From: Lacinutrix sp. Hel_I_90
GTDB lineage: Bacteria; Bacteroidota; Bacteroidia; Flavobacteriales; Flavobacteriaceae
NCBI RefSeq assembly: GCF_000934685.1
Contig: NZ_JYNQ01000001.1
Coordinates: 2,406,501 to 2,470,500 of the forward strand
Length of the DNA: 64,000 nucleotides
Direction: 5' to 3'
The notes beneath the pieces were generated by a model. It saw only the letters and a list, made by a program, of their open reading frames with translations, had not been told where the DNA came from and did not search any database. Positions 44,253 through 53,324 of this stretch are shown here, piece by piece; within the stretch, counting starts at the first letter, position 1, and every line of letters starts with the position of its first letter. Both the position numbers and the translations under genes were made by a program.

Positions 44253-46514
44253 ATGATTAAAAAAAAGATTGCCATATATCTAAAAAATAAATGGATTAAA
44301 TGGTCACTGTTTGCAATAGCTGTAGCTTCATTTTTAGTAATTGTATTTTTTCTTAGTATTTATTTTGGCGCCTTTGGGAAACTTCCAACATCCAATGAGC
44401 TGAGTCATTTAAAACAAGCCGAGGCGACTCAGGTACTGGATAAAGAGGGCAAATTAATTGGTAAATATTATATTTACGACAGACAGCCTTTGGCCTATAC
44501 CGATTTTCCCGAACATCTTATTGAGGCACTAATTGCTACTGAAGATGTGCGTTTTTACGAACACGATGGTGTAGACAACATTAGTTTGCTTCGTGTTTTT
44601 TTTAAAACCATTCTTTTTCAAGACCAATCTTCTGGAGGCGGAAGTACCATTACCTTACAATTGGCTAAAAACTTATATGGTAGACAAAATCAGGTGGTAT
44701 TAGGGACGCTCATTAATAAATTAAAGGAAGGGATTGTTGCCAAACGCATTGAAAACCTGTATTCTAAAAAAGAAATCTTAACATTATATCTAAATACGGT
44801 GCCCTTTCCAGACAATACCTATGGCATAGAGAGTGCGTCGCGTAAATTTTTTAATAAGTCAGCGGCATCATTATCACTCTCTGAAGCTGCGACACTTGTA
44901 GGGACTTTAAAGGCTAACAATTATTACAATCCGAGACGACATTTAAAAGAAAGTCAAAAACGGCGTGATGTGGTATTACACCAAATGCTAAAATATGACT
45001 ACATCGCTAAAGATAAATACGAAACAACCAAGGCGCAAGCCGTGATTTTAGATTACCAGTCCTTTAATCATGATTTAGGGACGGCCCCCTATTTTAGGGC
45101 GCAGGTAAAAAAGGAATTACAAATCATTTTAAAAGCGTATAAAAAACCGAATGGCGATTCCTATGACCTTTATAAAGACGGACTCATCATTCACACCACT
45201 TTAGATTACAGCATGCAGCTGCTTGCAGAAGCCTCCATGGGCGAGCATCTTACGGCGTTACAGAAAGCATATGAAGCGTCTTATGGCAAAAACGCACCTT
45301 GGGAAACAAATCAAACCCTAATCAATACCGCTACAAAAGCATTAGTTGTTTATAAAAAGTATAAAAAGTTGGGTTTAACCGAGGTTCAAATAGCAGATTC
45401 TCTAGCTGTTAAACGAGACATCGAGTTGTTTGAATGGGAGGGAAACATCACAAAACAAGCCTCGCCTATAGACAGCTTAAAGCATTATTTAAAGCTTTTA
45501 AATACGGGAATGCTTGCTATAGAGCCCAAAACAGGAGCGATTAGAACCTATATAGGCGGTATAGATTATCGTTATTTTAAGTACGATCATGTCTCACAAA
45601 GTGAACGGCAAGTAGGATCGACGTTTAAGCCCTTTGTTTATACAGCAGCCATTGAAAACGGAATGGAGCCCTGCACGTATTTTTCTCCTGCAGCGATAAC
45701 GTATTCCAACTACAAAAATTGGACCCCTGAAAATTCTGGAACCGAAGAGGAAGATCCACATCTTAATTACAATCTTGAAAAGGCTTTGAGTGAATCACTA
45801 AATACGATCGCTGTTAAAGTGTTAGATGAGGTAGGCATCGCAAAGGTAATCGCACAAGCTAAGCAATTAGGCATCACTACAACATTACCTGAAGAACCTT
45901 CATTGGCTTTAGGTGTTGCTGAAATCAATATGAGTGAACTTGCCGGGGCTTATGCTAGTTATGTTAATAATAGCAAACCTGTTAAACCTTATTACATAAC
46001 TAAAATTGAAGACAAAAACGGTAACGAAATCGTGACCTTTGAGCCAGAAATTGGGAAAGCGCAAGCCTATAGCGATTATACGAGACAAGTGCTTTTACAG
46101 TTTATGCAAGCTACAGTGAATACGGGTACCGCCTCCAGATTACGAAAAACGTACAATCTCAAAAATGAAATTGCAGGTAAAACGGGAACGACACAAGATA
46201 ATAAAGATGGTTGGTTTGTGGGTATAACCCCTAATTTAGTGGTCGTTAATTGGGTAGGGAATGATAATTATGCTATTGGATTTAAAACGACAGGAATAGG
46301 GCAGGGCGCCAATTCAGCCTTACCTATTTTTGCTGGATTTTATCAAAAACTGAATGCAGAGGCCAAATATAATACCATTACTAAAGCGACGTTTGAAAAA
46401 CCCTCAGCTGAAGTATTAGCAGATTTAGAATGTAGTAAAGAAAAAAGAGATGGGTTTTTAAAACGCTTGTTTGGGAATAAGAAGAAAGAACGGGAATTTG
46501 ATGCAGAGGACTAA
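44253..46514 (+). CDS. Class A penicillin-binding protein (bifunctional peptidoglycan synthase)
   Basis: 753 residues. One N-terminal membrane helix anchors it. The glycosyltransferase family 51 domain has ATEDVRFYEHDGVD (catalytic Glu) and GGSTITLQLAKNLYGR. The transpeptidase domain has the SxxK motif in GSTFKPFVY (Ser near residue 456), SxN in SLNTIAV (near 515) and KTGTTQ (near 642). It makes and cross-links glycan strands in the periplasm. The final 30 residues are strongly charged (basic then DAED). Type PBP1A/1C-like cannot be fixed further. Confidence 0.95.
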   Translation: MIKKKIAIYLKNKWIKWSLFAIAVASFLVIVFFLSIYFGAFGKLPTSNELSHLKQAEATQVLDKEGKLIGKYYIYDRQPLAYTDFPEHLIEALIATEDVRFYEHDGVDNISLLRVFFKTILFQDQSSGGGSTITLQLAKNLYGRQNQVVLGTLINKLKEGIVAKRIENLYSKKEILTLYLNTVPFPDNTYGIESASRKFFNKSAASLSLSEAATLVGTLKANNYYNPRRHLKESQKRRDVVLHQMLKYDYIAKDKYETTKAQAVILDYQSFNHDLGTAPYFRAQVKKELQIILKAYKKPNGDSYDLYKDGLIIHTTLDYSMQLLAEASMGEHLTALQKAYEASYGKNAPWETNQTLINTATKALVVYKKYKKLGLTEVQIADSLAVKRDIELFEWEGNITKQASPIDSLKHYLKLLNTGMLAIEPKTGAIRTYIGGIDYRYFKYDHVSQSERQVGSTFKPFVYTAAIENGMEPCTYFSPAAITYSNYKNWTPENSGTEEEDPHLNYNLEKALSESLNTIAVKVLDEVGIAKVIAQAKQLGITTTLPEEPSLALGVAEINMSELAGAYASYVNNSKPVKPYYITKIEDKNGNEIVTFEPEIGKAQAYSDYTRQVLLQFMQATVNTGTASRLRKTYNLKNEIAGKTGTTQDNKDGWFVGITPNLVVVNWVGNDNYAIGFKTTGIGQGANSALPIFAGFYQKLNAEAKYNTITKATFEKPSAEVLADLECSKEKRDGFLKRLFGNKKKEREFDAED

Positions 46515-46575
46515 ATGCTTTAACAGAGCAGTTTAGAAAAAAAGAAGCTGTCTAGAAAGACTATTTAAAGGACTA

Positions 46576-46599
46576 TGTCAGGTTGAGCTTGTCGAAACC
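46576..46599. repeat. Short dispersed-repeat-like sequence
   Basis: GTCAGGTTGAGCTTGTCGAA lies in the intergenic region; closely similar words recur as dispersed intergenic repeats in many bacterial genomes. I recognise the motif from general knowledge but see only one copy here. Confidence 0.4.
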
Positions 46600-46673
46600 A
46601 GTATTGATTATCTGTAAATTAAAATACTTCAAGAAGCTTATTGTGACAATAAAAACAGCAAGAATACAAGACT

Positions 46674-46712
46674 AAAAAAGCAAGTAGAACATATGTTCTA
46701 CTTGCTTTTTTT
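46674..46712. terminator. Bidirectional terminator (perfect palindrome)
   Basis: AAAAAAGCAAGTAGAAC and GTTCTACTTGCTTTTTT around ATAT. It serves the penicillin-binding protein and the converging DUF3078 gene. Confidence 0.9.
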
Positions 46713-46731
46713 ATTGATTTAGTATGTCTAG

Positions 46732-47676
46732 TTACAAATTATAACTCAACCCAAGCACCCAATAGGTTTGTAATTTATTATCCACGTTGTCAAATGTAGG
46801 TACAACTGCTGGAGGAATAGCCATAGGATCATATTGACCAAGCGCATAACTTAAAGCTTCTTGTTTGTTGCTTCTTAACCCAAAATCAAAACCAATACCA
46901 ATTTTTTTCCATAATGTATAACCCAAAGAATTTATCCAAGTAAAGTTTGATAAATCACTACTATCATAGCTTTGGAAAGTAGAAAAGGTAGATTTAAAAT
47001 TCACTTTTCCAAATTTTGCAGTATAGTCGGCAACGATTTTAGCGCCTAGAGAAGATTCGAAAACAGTGTCTTCTTTAGCAAATACAAAGTTGTAATTTAA
47101 GGGATGAATAACAACAAAAAGATTTTCTGTAGGATTCCAAGTCCCACCGACACCCACGTCTAAATACCCTGGATCATTAAAATTATTTAATAATGTTGTT
47201 CTGTATTCTGTTAAACCAGAAATAGCAAAGGTTTTACTAATATTTCTACCATATAAAGACGAAATATTAAACACATCTGTGGCTTCTCTAAATGCAGCAC
47301 TGTCAGTAGGATCGTCTTTGTCGTCTAGTTTAACCCATGCTAAATTGACGTTTAAAGCATTTCTCCAGAAAAATTTATCCTGTTTTAAGTTAGCAAAGGC
47401 ATTTACCGTAAAACCGAGGTTTGCCGAAGTGTTATTTGGCGACCCCTGTGAGTACCAATTATTAAATTCTGAATAACTCCCTCCAATAGTCCCAAAAGCG
47501 CCTTTTCTCCAGCCTGGTAAGGCCTCTATTTTTGCTTGAAGGGCATCTGCTTCCGCTTGAAATTTATCTGCTTGCGCTTGTTTCTCTGCTTTTTCAGTTT
47601 TAAGTTCTTCTTTAGTTTGTGCTTGCATAGCAGTCATGCCGATGAGTAGGGCAGACACTAGTATTAATTTTTTCAT
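46732..47676 (-). CDS. DUF3078 family outer-membrane protein
   Basis: 314 residues from ATG at 47676, the start of a clear signal peptide (ending GMTAMQAQ); a further-upstream ATG adds an unlikely lead. A charged coiled coil (ELKTEKAEKQAQADKFQAEADALQAKIEAL) precedes a beta-barrel-like region with WRKGAFGTIGGSYSEFNNW. DUF3078 barrels are typical of Bacteroidetes and have no known reaction. Confidence 0.88.
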   Translation of the reverse strand: MKKLILVSALLIGMTAMQAQTKEELKTEKAEKQAQADKFQAEADALQAKIEALPGWRKGAFGTIGGSYSEFNNWYSQGSPNNTSANLGFTVNAFANLKQDKFFWRNALNVNLAWVKLDDKDDPTDSAAFREATDVFNISSLYGRNISKTFAISGLTEYRTTLLNNFNDPGYLDVGVGGTWNPTENLFVVIHPLNYNFVFAKEDTVFESSLGAKIVADYTAKFGKVNFKSTFSTFQSYDSSDLSNFTWINSLGYTLWKKIGIGFDFGLRSNKQEALSYALGQYDPMAIPPAVVPTFDNVDNKLQTYWVLGLSYNL

Positions 47677-47798
47677 GTGTGGATTAATTGTAGTTAAAAT
47701 ATAATGGTTACAAAGATAGGATTTGTTACCATTTTTATCAAAAATAAAGTAAGAGCTAAGCTGTTGATTAGTAGATTTAAAGTTAATCAATGGCGTTG

Positions 47799-48302
47799 TT
47801 AACGTTTGTATAGGGGGACAGAAGAGCAGGCTTCACCATACATTAAAGATTTTACAACAGGCTTTAGCTTTTTTATAAGCATAGTATACGCATTTACCGG
47901 TACAGGCTTGTTAGAACAGCCTTTAATAATTACAGGCATATCTTTAAATGAAGCCACGTCTATGGTGGCTAAAATGTCTTGATATATGGAGGTTTCCAAA
48001 TCGGCCAAGGTTCCAATAACCACTTTTTCAACAAAAGGTTCCAAGCTTACTGTTAACAGCATAAATGCCCAGGCTGGAACAATAGCATCTGTTGAGCAGG
48101 TTAAAGCAACATAGTTGTTTTTATATTGGGACCAATCATGGTTTTTTACACTCTCGCGAAAGGCTTTTTCACGTAAAACCAAACCTTCCATCAGCCAATC
48201 TTTAATATCAAACAAGACACGATCTCCTTCAGGATAAAAATCCTCAAGATTAAAGGTTACTAATTTGCTATTCGCTACGCGATTGATTATTTCATCTGCC
48301 AT
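47799..48302 (-). CDS. DUF2480 family protein
   Basis: 167 residues, cytoplasmic. Typical features are EIINRVANSKLVTFNLEDFYPEGDRVLFDIKDWLMEGLVLREKAFRE and NYVALTCSTDAIVPAWAFMLL, with a Cys pair CSNKPVPVNAYTML near the end and CSSVP at the tail. The family has no assigned function but is often close to SUF genes in Bacteroidetes, as here. Confidence 0.85.
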   Translation of the reverse strand: MADEIINRVANSKLVTFNLEDFYPEGDRVLFDIKDWLMEGLVLREKAFRESVKNHDWSQYKNNYVALTCSTDAIVPAWAFMLLTVSLEPFVEKVVIGTLADLETSIYQDILATIDVASFKDMPVIIKGCSNKPVPVNAYTMLIKKLKPVVKSLMYGEACSSVPLYKR

Positions 48303-48331
48303 AGTTCAAAGTTAAGTATTTTTTACTGAAT

Positions 48332-50167
48332 TTATTGATAACCTTCGGCTTGTAACTGAAAAAGTTGGGCATAAAGCGATTGGTTTGCCATTAGTGCGTC
48401 GTGGGTTCCCATTTCTAAAACACGGCCTTCATCAAGAACAAGAATTTTATTGGCCTGCCTAACGGTGCTAAATCGATGGGAGATAATAATACTTGTTTTA
48501 TCTTCGGTTAGACCTATAAAACGCTCAAATACCTCGCTTTCTGCTTTGGCATCTAATGCTGAGGTGGGTTCGTCTAGGATCATCACCTTAGCATCTTTCA
48601 TATAGGCTCTAGCCAAGGCTATTTTTTGCCATTGACCGCCAGATAATTCTTGCCCCTTATAAAAACGCTTGCCTAATTGTTGGTTGTATCCCCGTTTCAA
48701 TTCAGAAACCACCTCATTCGCTAAACTTAATTCTGCAGCTTTTTCAATTTTCTTCTGATTGTCTATTTGAGTGATATCACCAATGGCAATGTTTTCTTTA
48801 ACGGTGAATTCGTATTTAAAGAAATCCTGAAAAATAACGCCAAAAAGCGCTTGATACGCTGCTTTATTATAGCGGTTAATATTTACGCCGTCCAATAAAA
48901 TTTCACCGGTGGTAGGTTCATAAAAGCGCAATAATAACTTCGTTAAGGTGGTTTTTCCAGCGCCATTTTGACCTACAAAGGCTAGTTTTTCACCGGCTTT
49001 AATTTTAAAGCTGATGCCTTTTAAAATTTCGTTATCCGATTCGGGATAAGAAAAGGTGACGTCTTTGAACTCAAATCCAAGGGTGATTTTTTCTGGAAGC
49101 GGCATGTCTTCCACATATTTAGAGGCGACCGAAATATCGATAAAATCGAAATAGTCCTTGAGATATAAAGCACTTTCAGAGATACGCGTAAACTTTGAAA
49201 AAAAGTCCTGCAAGTTTCGTGTTAGCCTATTAAAGGCACCAGATAAGAAGGTGAGTTCCCCTAAAGTAATGACTCCAGAGATCACTCTGTAAATAATAAA
49301 CACATAAGCACCATAATAACTTAGGGTCCCAAGAACATTAAATACAAAGCCCAGTGCAGAACGCTTGACCGCTAATTTTTTATTAAGCTCATAATATTCC
49401 TGAGACAGGTTTTTAAAACGGTCTACAACAAAATCTGTGAGTCCAAAGAGTTTAATTTCTTTAGCCGTTTGATCATTAGCACCAATATACCTAAGGTAGT
49501 CTAGTTCTCTTCGCTCGGCCGTCCAGCCTCTTGCTAAGGAGTATTGCTGTTGGCTAAACCAAATTTCATTGATAAAAGAGGGGATAATACTAAGTACCAG
49601 TAAAATAATAAGATAAGGTTCAAAATAGATTAAACCGGCTACTAAAGTAGCAATGGAGATAAGACTTTGCACTTCGCCTAAGGCATTTGACATTAAGCCA
49701 ACCCTTCCTGTGGTTTGGGTCCTGGCACGCTCTAGCTTGTCGTAAAACTCGGAGTCTTCGAGTAGACTAATATCTATCTGATTGGTTTTTTTAATGATTC
49801 TTACCGAGCTATCAATAGAATAAGCATCGCCTAGTAGGCCATCGGTAAGTTGAATGGCTCTACTTACTAAATCTGAAAGAATAATCAAGCCCAATTCTAT
49901 GGCAACATAGGTCCACAGCTGAGATAAATCTGAATTTTCTAGTTTGGTTTGTAATATGATTTCATCAATGATGATTTTACCTATCCATAATACGATGACT
50001 GGTAAAACAGCACCAATGAGTCTACAAAAAGCAGAGAGTAAAAAGAGTTTTTTATTGGTATTCCAAATTTCTTTAAAGAATCTTGGAATGAAAACCAATG
50101 CACTAAAAGACTTTTTTAAGCTGGTTTTGTTCCCGTCTTTTAATGATTTTGGTGTCTGTCTTGGCAT
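48332..50167 (-). CDS. ABC transporter, fused membrane and ATPase domains
   Basis: 611 residues, exporter type. Six membrane helices fill residues about 35-330, and the ATPase domain has Walker A GQNGAGKTT, Q-loop FGVIFQDF, signature LSGGQWQKIALARAYM, Walker B VMILDEPTS and the H-loop SIIISHRFSTVR. It is a half transporter that should dimerise in the inner membrane. The substrate is not clear. It follows the SUF-related genes on the same strand. Confidence 0.93.
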   Translation of the reverse strand: MPRQTPKSLKDGNKTSLKKSFSALVFIPRFFKEIWNTNKKLFLLSAFCRLIGAVLPVIVLWIGKIIIDEIILQTKLENSDLSQLWTYVAIELGLIILSDLVSRAIQLTDGLLGDAYSIDSSVRIIKKTNQIDISLLEDSEFYDKLERARTQTTGRVGLMSNALGEVQSLISIATLVAGLIYFEPYLIILLVLSIIPSFINEIWFSQQQYSLARGWTAERRELDYLRYIGANDQTAKEIKLFGLTDFVVDRFKNLSQEYYELNKKLAVKRSALGFVFNVLGTLSYYGAYVFIIYRVISGVITLGELTFLSGAFNRLTRNLQDFFSKFTRISESALYLKDYFDFIDISVASKYVEDMPLPEKITLGFEFKDVTFSYPESDNEILKGISFKIKAGEKLAFVGQNGAGKTTLTKLLLRFYEPTTGEILLDGVNINRYNKAAYQALFGVIFQDFFKYEFTVKENIAIGDITQIDNQKKIEKAAELSLANEVVSELKRGYNQQLGKRFYKGQELSGGQWQKIALARAYMKDAKVMILDEPTSALDAKAESEVFERFIGLTEDKTSIIISHRFSTVRQANKILVLDEGRVLEMGTHDALMANQSLYAQLFQLQAEGYQ

Positions 50168-50216
50168 TAATATTTATGGTAATTACTGAGGTAGCTAAAG
50201 CATCAGGGATGCTAAC

Positions 50217-50543
50217 TTATAGCATGCCGAGTTCTAACTTCGCCTCTTCGCTCATTAACTCTTGTGTCCATGGCGGATCAAAAGTGATTTCAACTTCAGC
50301 GTTTTTCACGTCCTTAAGTGATTTTACTTTTTCTTCTACTTCAAGAGGTAAGGTTTCTGCAACTGGGCAATTAGGGGTGGTTAAAGTCATTAAGATTTTA
50401 ACATCATATTCTTCATTTACGAAAACGTCGTAAATTAGTCCTAGTTCATATATGTCAACTGGGATTTCCGGATCGAAAATGGTTTTTAAAACCTTTACTA
50501 TTTTTTCTCCTAGTTCTGTGGTATCTATAACTGTATCGCTCAT
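50217..50543 (-). CDS. SUF-associated DUF59/MIP18 family protein (SufT-like)
   Basis: 108 residues with the MIP18 fold: LKTIFDPEIPVDIYELGLIYDV, VKILMTLTTPNCPVAETLP and FDPPWTQELMSEEAKLELGML. The conserved TxPxCP Cys (in TTPNCP) and the DPPW segment are intact. These proteins help Fe-S cluster maturation or transfer. It lies directly after sufE. Confidence 0.93.
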   Translation of the reverse strand: MSDTVIDTTELGEKIVKVLKTIFDPEIPVDIYELGLIYDVFVNEEYDVKILMTLTTPNCPVAETLPLEVEEKVKSLKDVKNAEVEITFDPPWTQELMSEEAKLELGML

Positions 50544-50618
50544 CTTAAATTTTTCATTTCCACGTCAGTGGACGTCTTTTCAATATTTTTACTTCAGTAA
50601 TGCTCAGTGTAACAAAGC

Positions 50619-51044
50619 CTAATTAAGTTGTGTTTGGTACGCAATGGCATACAATTTTAATTGTTTAATCATACTCACTAATCCATTGGCTCGGGTAAGC
50701 GATAAGTGCTCTTTTAATCCAATCTCATCTATAAAATCTGTATCTGCTTCGATAATAGCTTTAGGATGTTGATTAGAAAATGTTCTAATGAGTATGGCTA
50801 TAATACCTTTGGTTATAATGGCATCGCTATCTGCTGTAAATGTTATTTTATCATCTTTCATTTCAGCATGCACCCATACTTTACTTTGGCAGCCTTTAAT
50901 GATGTTGCTTTCGGTTTTATATTGGTCGTCTATTAAAGGTAAATCCTTACCTAAGTCTATCATATATTGATAGCGCTCTTCCCAATCTTCAAACATTGAA
51001 AACTCGTCAATAATTTCAGCTTGTATCTCCTGTATGCTTTGCAT
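50619..51044 (-). CDS. sufE: Cysteine desulfurase activator SufE
   Basis: 141 residues. SufE accepts persulfide sulfur from SufS. The acceptor is C52 in NIIKGCQSKVWVHAEM. The family features FEDWEERYQYMIDLGKDLP and RTFSNQHPKAIIEADTDFI are present. Cytoplasmic. It sits between sufT-like and a small lipoprotein gene in the SUF region. Confidence 0.95.
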   Translation of the reverse strand: MQSIQEIQAEIIDEFSMFEDWEERYQYMIDLGKDLPLIDDQYKTESNIIKGCQSKVWVHAEMKDDKITFTADSDAIITKGIIAILIRTFSNQHPKAIIEADTDFIDEIGLKEHLSLTRANGLVSMIKQLKLYAIAYQTQLN

Positions 51045-51090
51045 TTTATGTTTCTTAGTTCTGCTACAAAATTACGGAAATCTTGTAGAT

Positions 51091-51585
51091 TTATCCCTTA
51101 GTTTCAGCAGCAATATTTAAAACCATAGTTACTAATGGTTCAATAGCTTTATTTGGATTTCCAGCATCAAATCCTGGAACAGTATAGGTTTCTCCGTTTT
51201 TAGTAACTGTAAAGTCAACCATTGGAGCACCATCGTATTGGTGTGCCTTAGTTGGCGCTTCCAAATTAGTTATGTCTTTTAAATCTGTTTTTTCAATTAG
51301 CGCCATTAAAGCATTCCAATCTGCATCGCTACAGGTTTTTACTTCTGCTTTTCCATCAATGACGTTTTGAACGCTAACCGTTTTATTTTCTATAACTATT
51401 TTTTTAAAGCTCCCTCTGGTATGTGCTTTATACTCAATTTTAATACTTTTTTGCGCTGTCTTGCTCATCTCTATTTGTTCTTCAGAAGTAGAATTTGCCC
51501 CTTCTGAAGGCTCGGTAGTAGCGGTTTTAGCCGTGCCACAGGTGTTTAAAATAATTGTAAATAATATAATCGTGAATGTTTTCAT
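51091..51585 (-). CDS. Small secreted protein or lipoprotein of unknown function
   Basis: 164 residues with a hydrophobic start and lipobox-like LNTCGT, then a Thr/Ser/Glu-rich linker. The rest has KSIKIEYKAHTRGSFKKIVIENKTVSV, DADWNALMALIEKTDL and APMVDFTVTKNGETYTVPGFDAG. No domain recognised. It lies in the SUF region between sufE and the M43 protease. Confidence 0.75.
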   Translation of the reverse strand: MKTFTIILFTIILNTCGTAKTATTEPSEGANSTSEEQIEMSKTAQKSIKIEYKAHTRGSFKKIVIENKTVSVQNVIDGKAEVKTCSDADWNALMALIEKTDLKDITNLEAPTKAHQYDGAPMVDFTVTKNGETYTVPGFDAGNPNKAIEPLVTMVLNIAAETKG

Positions 51586-51621
51586 CTTAGTAATTATTTG
51601 TTTGCTTTTTATAATAATACA

Positions 51622-51653
51622 AAAAAGACGCCAAAGTTGGCGTCTTTTATTTT
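51622..51653 (-). terminator. Terminator of the M43 protease gene
   Basis: AAAAAAGACGCCAA and TTGGCGTCTTTT pair (with a short loop) just past the protease stop. Confidence 0.8.
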
Positions 51654-51669
51654 TTTATGTTTAGAAAAC

Positions 51670-52740
51670 TTAGTTTCCAGCTAATGCAGCTCTTGATCCA
51701 CCTGGAGCAAAAATAGCACGCATTCTGTTTCTTTGACCGTCAGAGAACATATACATACATTCGTCATTAGTGTAATCCATATAGTTCATTGTCATATCAT
51801 TTGACTTACAGTTAAGTGTTGGGTAAGAAGGACAACCGTAGTTTGGACCGTCAGAAGAAGGTGTATCGGCAACAAAATCGTCTTGACGACATCTTCCATC
51901 TCCCCAAATGTGACGTAAGTTTAAGTAGTGACCAACTTCGTGAGTTCCAGTTCTTCCTTTATCAAAAGGCGCCGATACGTTTCCAGTGTTACCAAAATAC
52001 TGAGTACCTACTACAACACCGTCTGTACTTGAATTCCCTCCAGGAAACTGTGCATAACCTAAAATTCCGCCACCAATATTACATACCCAGATGTTTAAGT
52101 GTGTTTCTGGCGTTACAGGTGGATAAGCTGATTTTACAGCATCATTGGTTCCCCAAGATGTGTTAGAATTTGCATGTCTGAAGGTTCCTGCTAATGTAAA
52201 TTCTATTTCTGTATCTGTTATAGCATTATCAAATTCTGATGGTAATTGGTTGGCATCACTATTCGTCTTTCTAAAATCTTCATTTAAGACAGAGATTTGA
52301 GAGGTAACCTGTGCATTGCTAATATTTTCACTTGAGTTGCTGTAAACAACATGTACATAAACAGGAATATTTACGATTCCGAAGCCATCGTCTACAGGAA
52401 GAACATCAGTATTACCTGATCCTCCACCACCTCCTGGGCCACCGCCGTTAGCAGGCTTTCCTTTAGCTGCAAGAAATTTTCTAGTATTGTACTCAACATC
52501 GTACATTTTGTCAGCTAATTTTGGATCTTTATTTAACTGTCTGTTTAGGTTTACCATAGAATAACAAGAGGCTTTTCCTTCCGCCGCTCTATTTGCTTCG
52601 TCTACATCGGCATCGGTGTAAACGTAAAAGTCGCTCATATCTATTTTAGATTGTTCGTCTTTTAATTCTTGTGTTTGGTCTTCATTACATGAGGTAAATA
52701 CTAAGGCTAAAACAGCCATACTTAGGACTAATTTTTTCAT
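51670..52740 (-). CDS. M43 (pappalysin/cytophagalysin) family metalloprotease, lipoprotein
   Basis: 356 residues. A lipobox signal (ALVFTSC) precedes a propeptide-like segment, a Gly-rich linker (GKPANGGGPGGGGGSGN) and the catalytic domain. The zinc motif HEVGHYLNLRH is at residues 267-277 (ligands H267, H271, H277; catalytic E268) and the Met-turn is in MNYMDYTNDECMYMFSDGQRNRM. It should work outside the inner membrane. It interrupts the run of SUF genes but has its own terminator and 584-base upstream gap. Confidence 0.93.
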   Translation of the reverse strand: MKKLVLSMAVLALVFTSCNEDQTQELKDEQSKIDMSDFYVYTDADVDEANRAAEGKASCYSMVNLNRQLNKDPKLADKMYDVEYNTRKFLAAKGKPANGGGPGGGGGSGNTDVLPVDDGFGIVNIPVYVHVVYSNSSENISNAQVTSQISVLNEDFRKTNSDANQLPSEFDNAITDTEIEFTLAGTFRHANSNTSWGTNDAVKSAYPPVTPETHLNIWVCNIGGGILGYAQFPGGNSSTDGVVVGTQYFGNTGNVSAPFDKGRTGTHEVGHYLNLRHIWGDGRCRQDDFVADTPSSDGPNYGCPSYPTLNCKSNDMTMNYMDYTNDECMYMFSDGQRNRMRAIFAPGGSRAALAGN

Positions 52741-53324
52741 TATTTTTTAAATATAAGGGTTTAATGTGTGCCGAATATATGAAAATATCTCAGAAAAAAT
52801 GTTAAAACGCTGAGACTAAACCAACTTTTAGATAAAGTGTATTTGTAGAAAAGTACTCAATCTATTAGATAAACGGGGAATACGTCTTAAACATCTGTTT
52901 GTTAGAGGATTGTGTAATAGAATGTCTTGTTTGTCTTTTTTTTTTGTTATTAATTTAAGCCTCGTGTTGTTGTTCTATTAATTTTGACAAAAATTAGTGT
53001 GTATATAAAATATGCTTCTTAATTAAACAAATTATTGTAATTGCTTATGATTATAACTGTTGTCCATAAGCTTATTAATAGGAAGTCATGAGTTAGTAAT
53101 AAAGGAGGGCTGTTGAATTTAAGACATACTCGAGATTAAACCCTAAACTTAGTCCAAGATTCACACGCCATGGTTCTCAAAAAATTAGTAGTAGATACCT
53201 AGTTTAATAATGGAAGTGCATTCAGGAATAATTAGCTTTTCTACCAAAGGGTATGCTAATAAGCGATTGCTTTCAGTAGACCTATATATTATTAAAAATT
53301 TAATAATAAAAAAATAGTTTTGTG
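52741..53324. other. 584-base gap between sufS and the M43 protease gene
   Basis: AT-rich sequence with no gene, RNA or clear promoter element that I can support. It probably contains the promoter of the minus-strand protease gene. Confidence 0.5.

Noticed and set aside
51816-52166. A 116-residue plus-strand ORF inside the M43 protease gene
   Set aside because: It is antisense to a gene with a full zinc motif, lipobox and terminator and has no recognisable features of its own.
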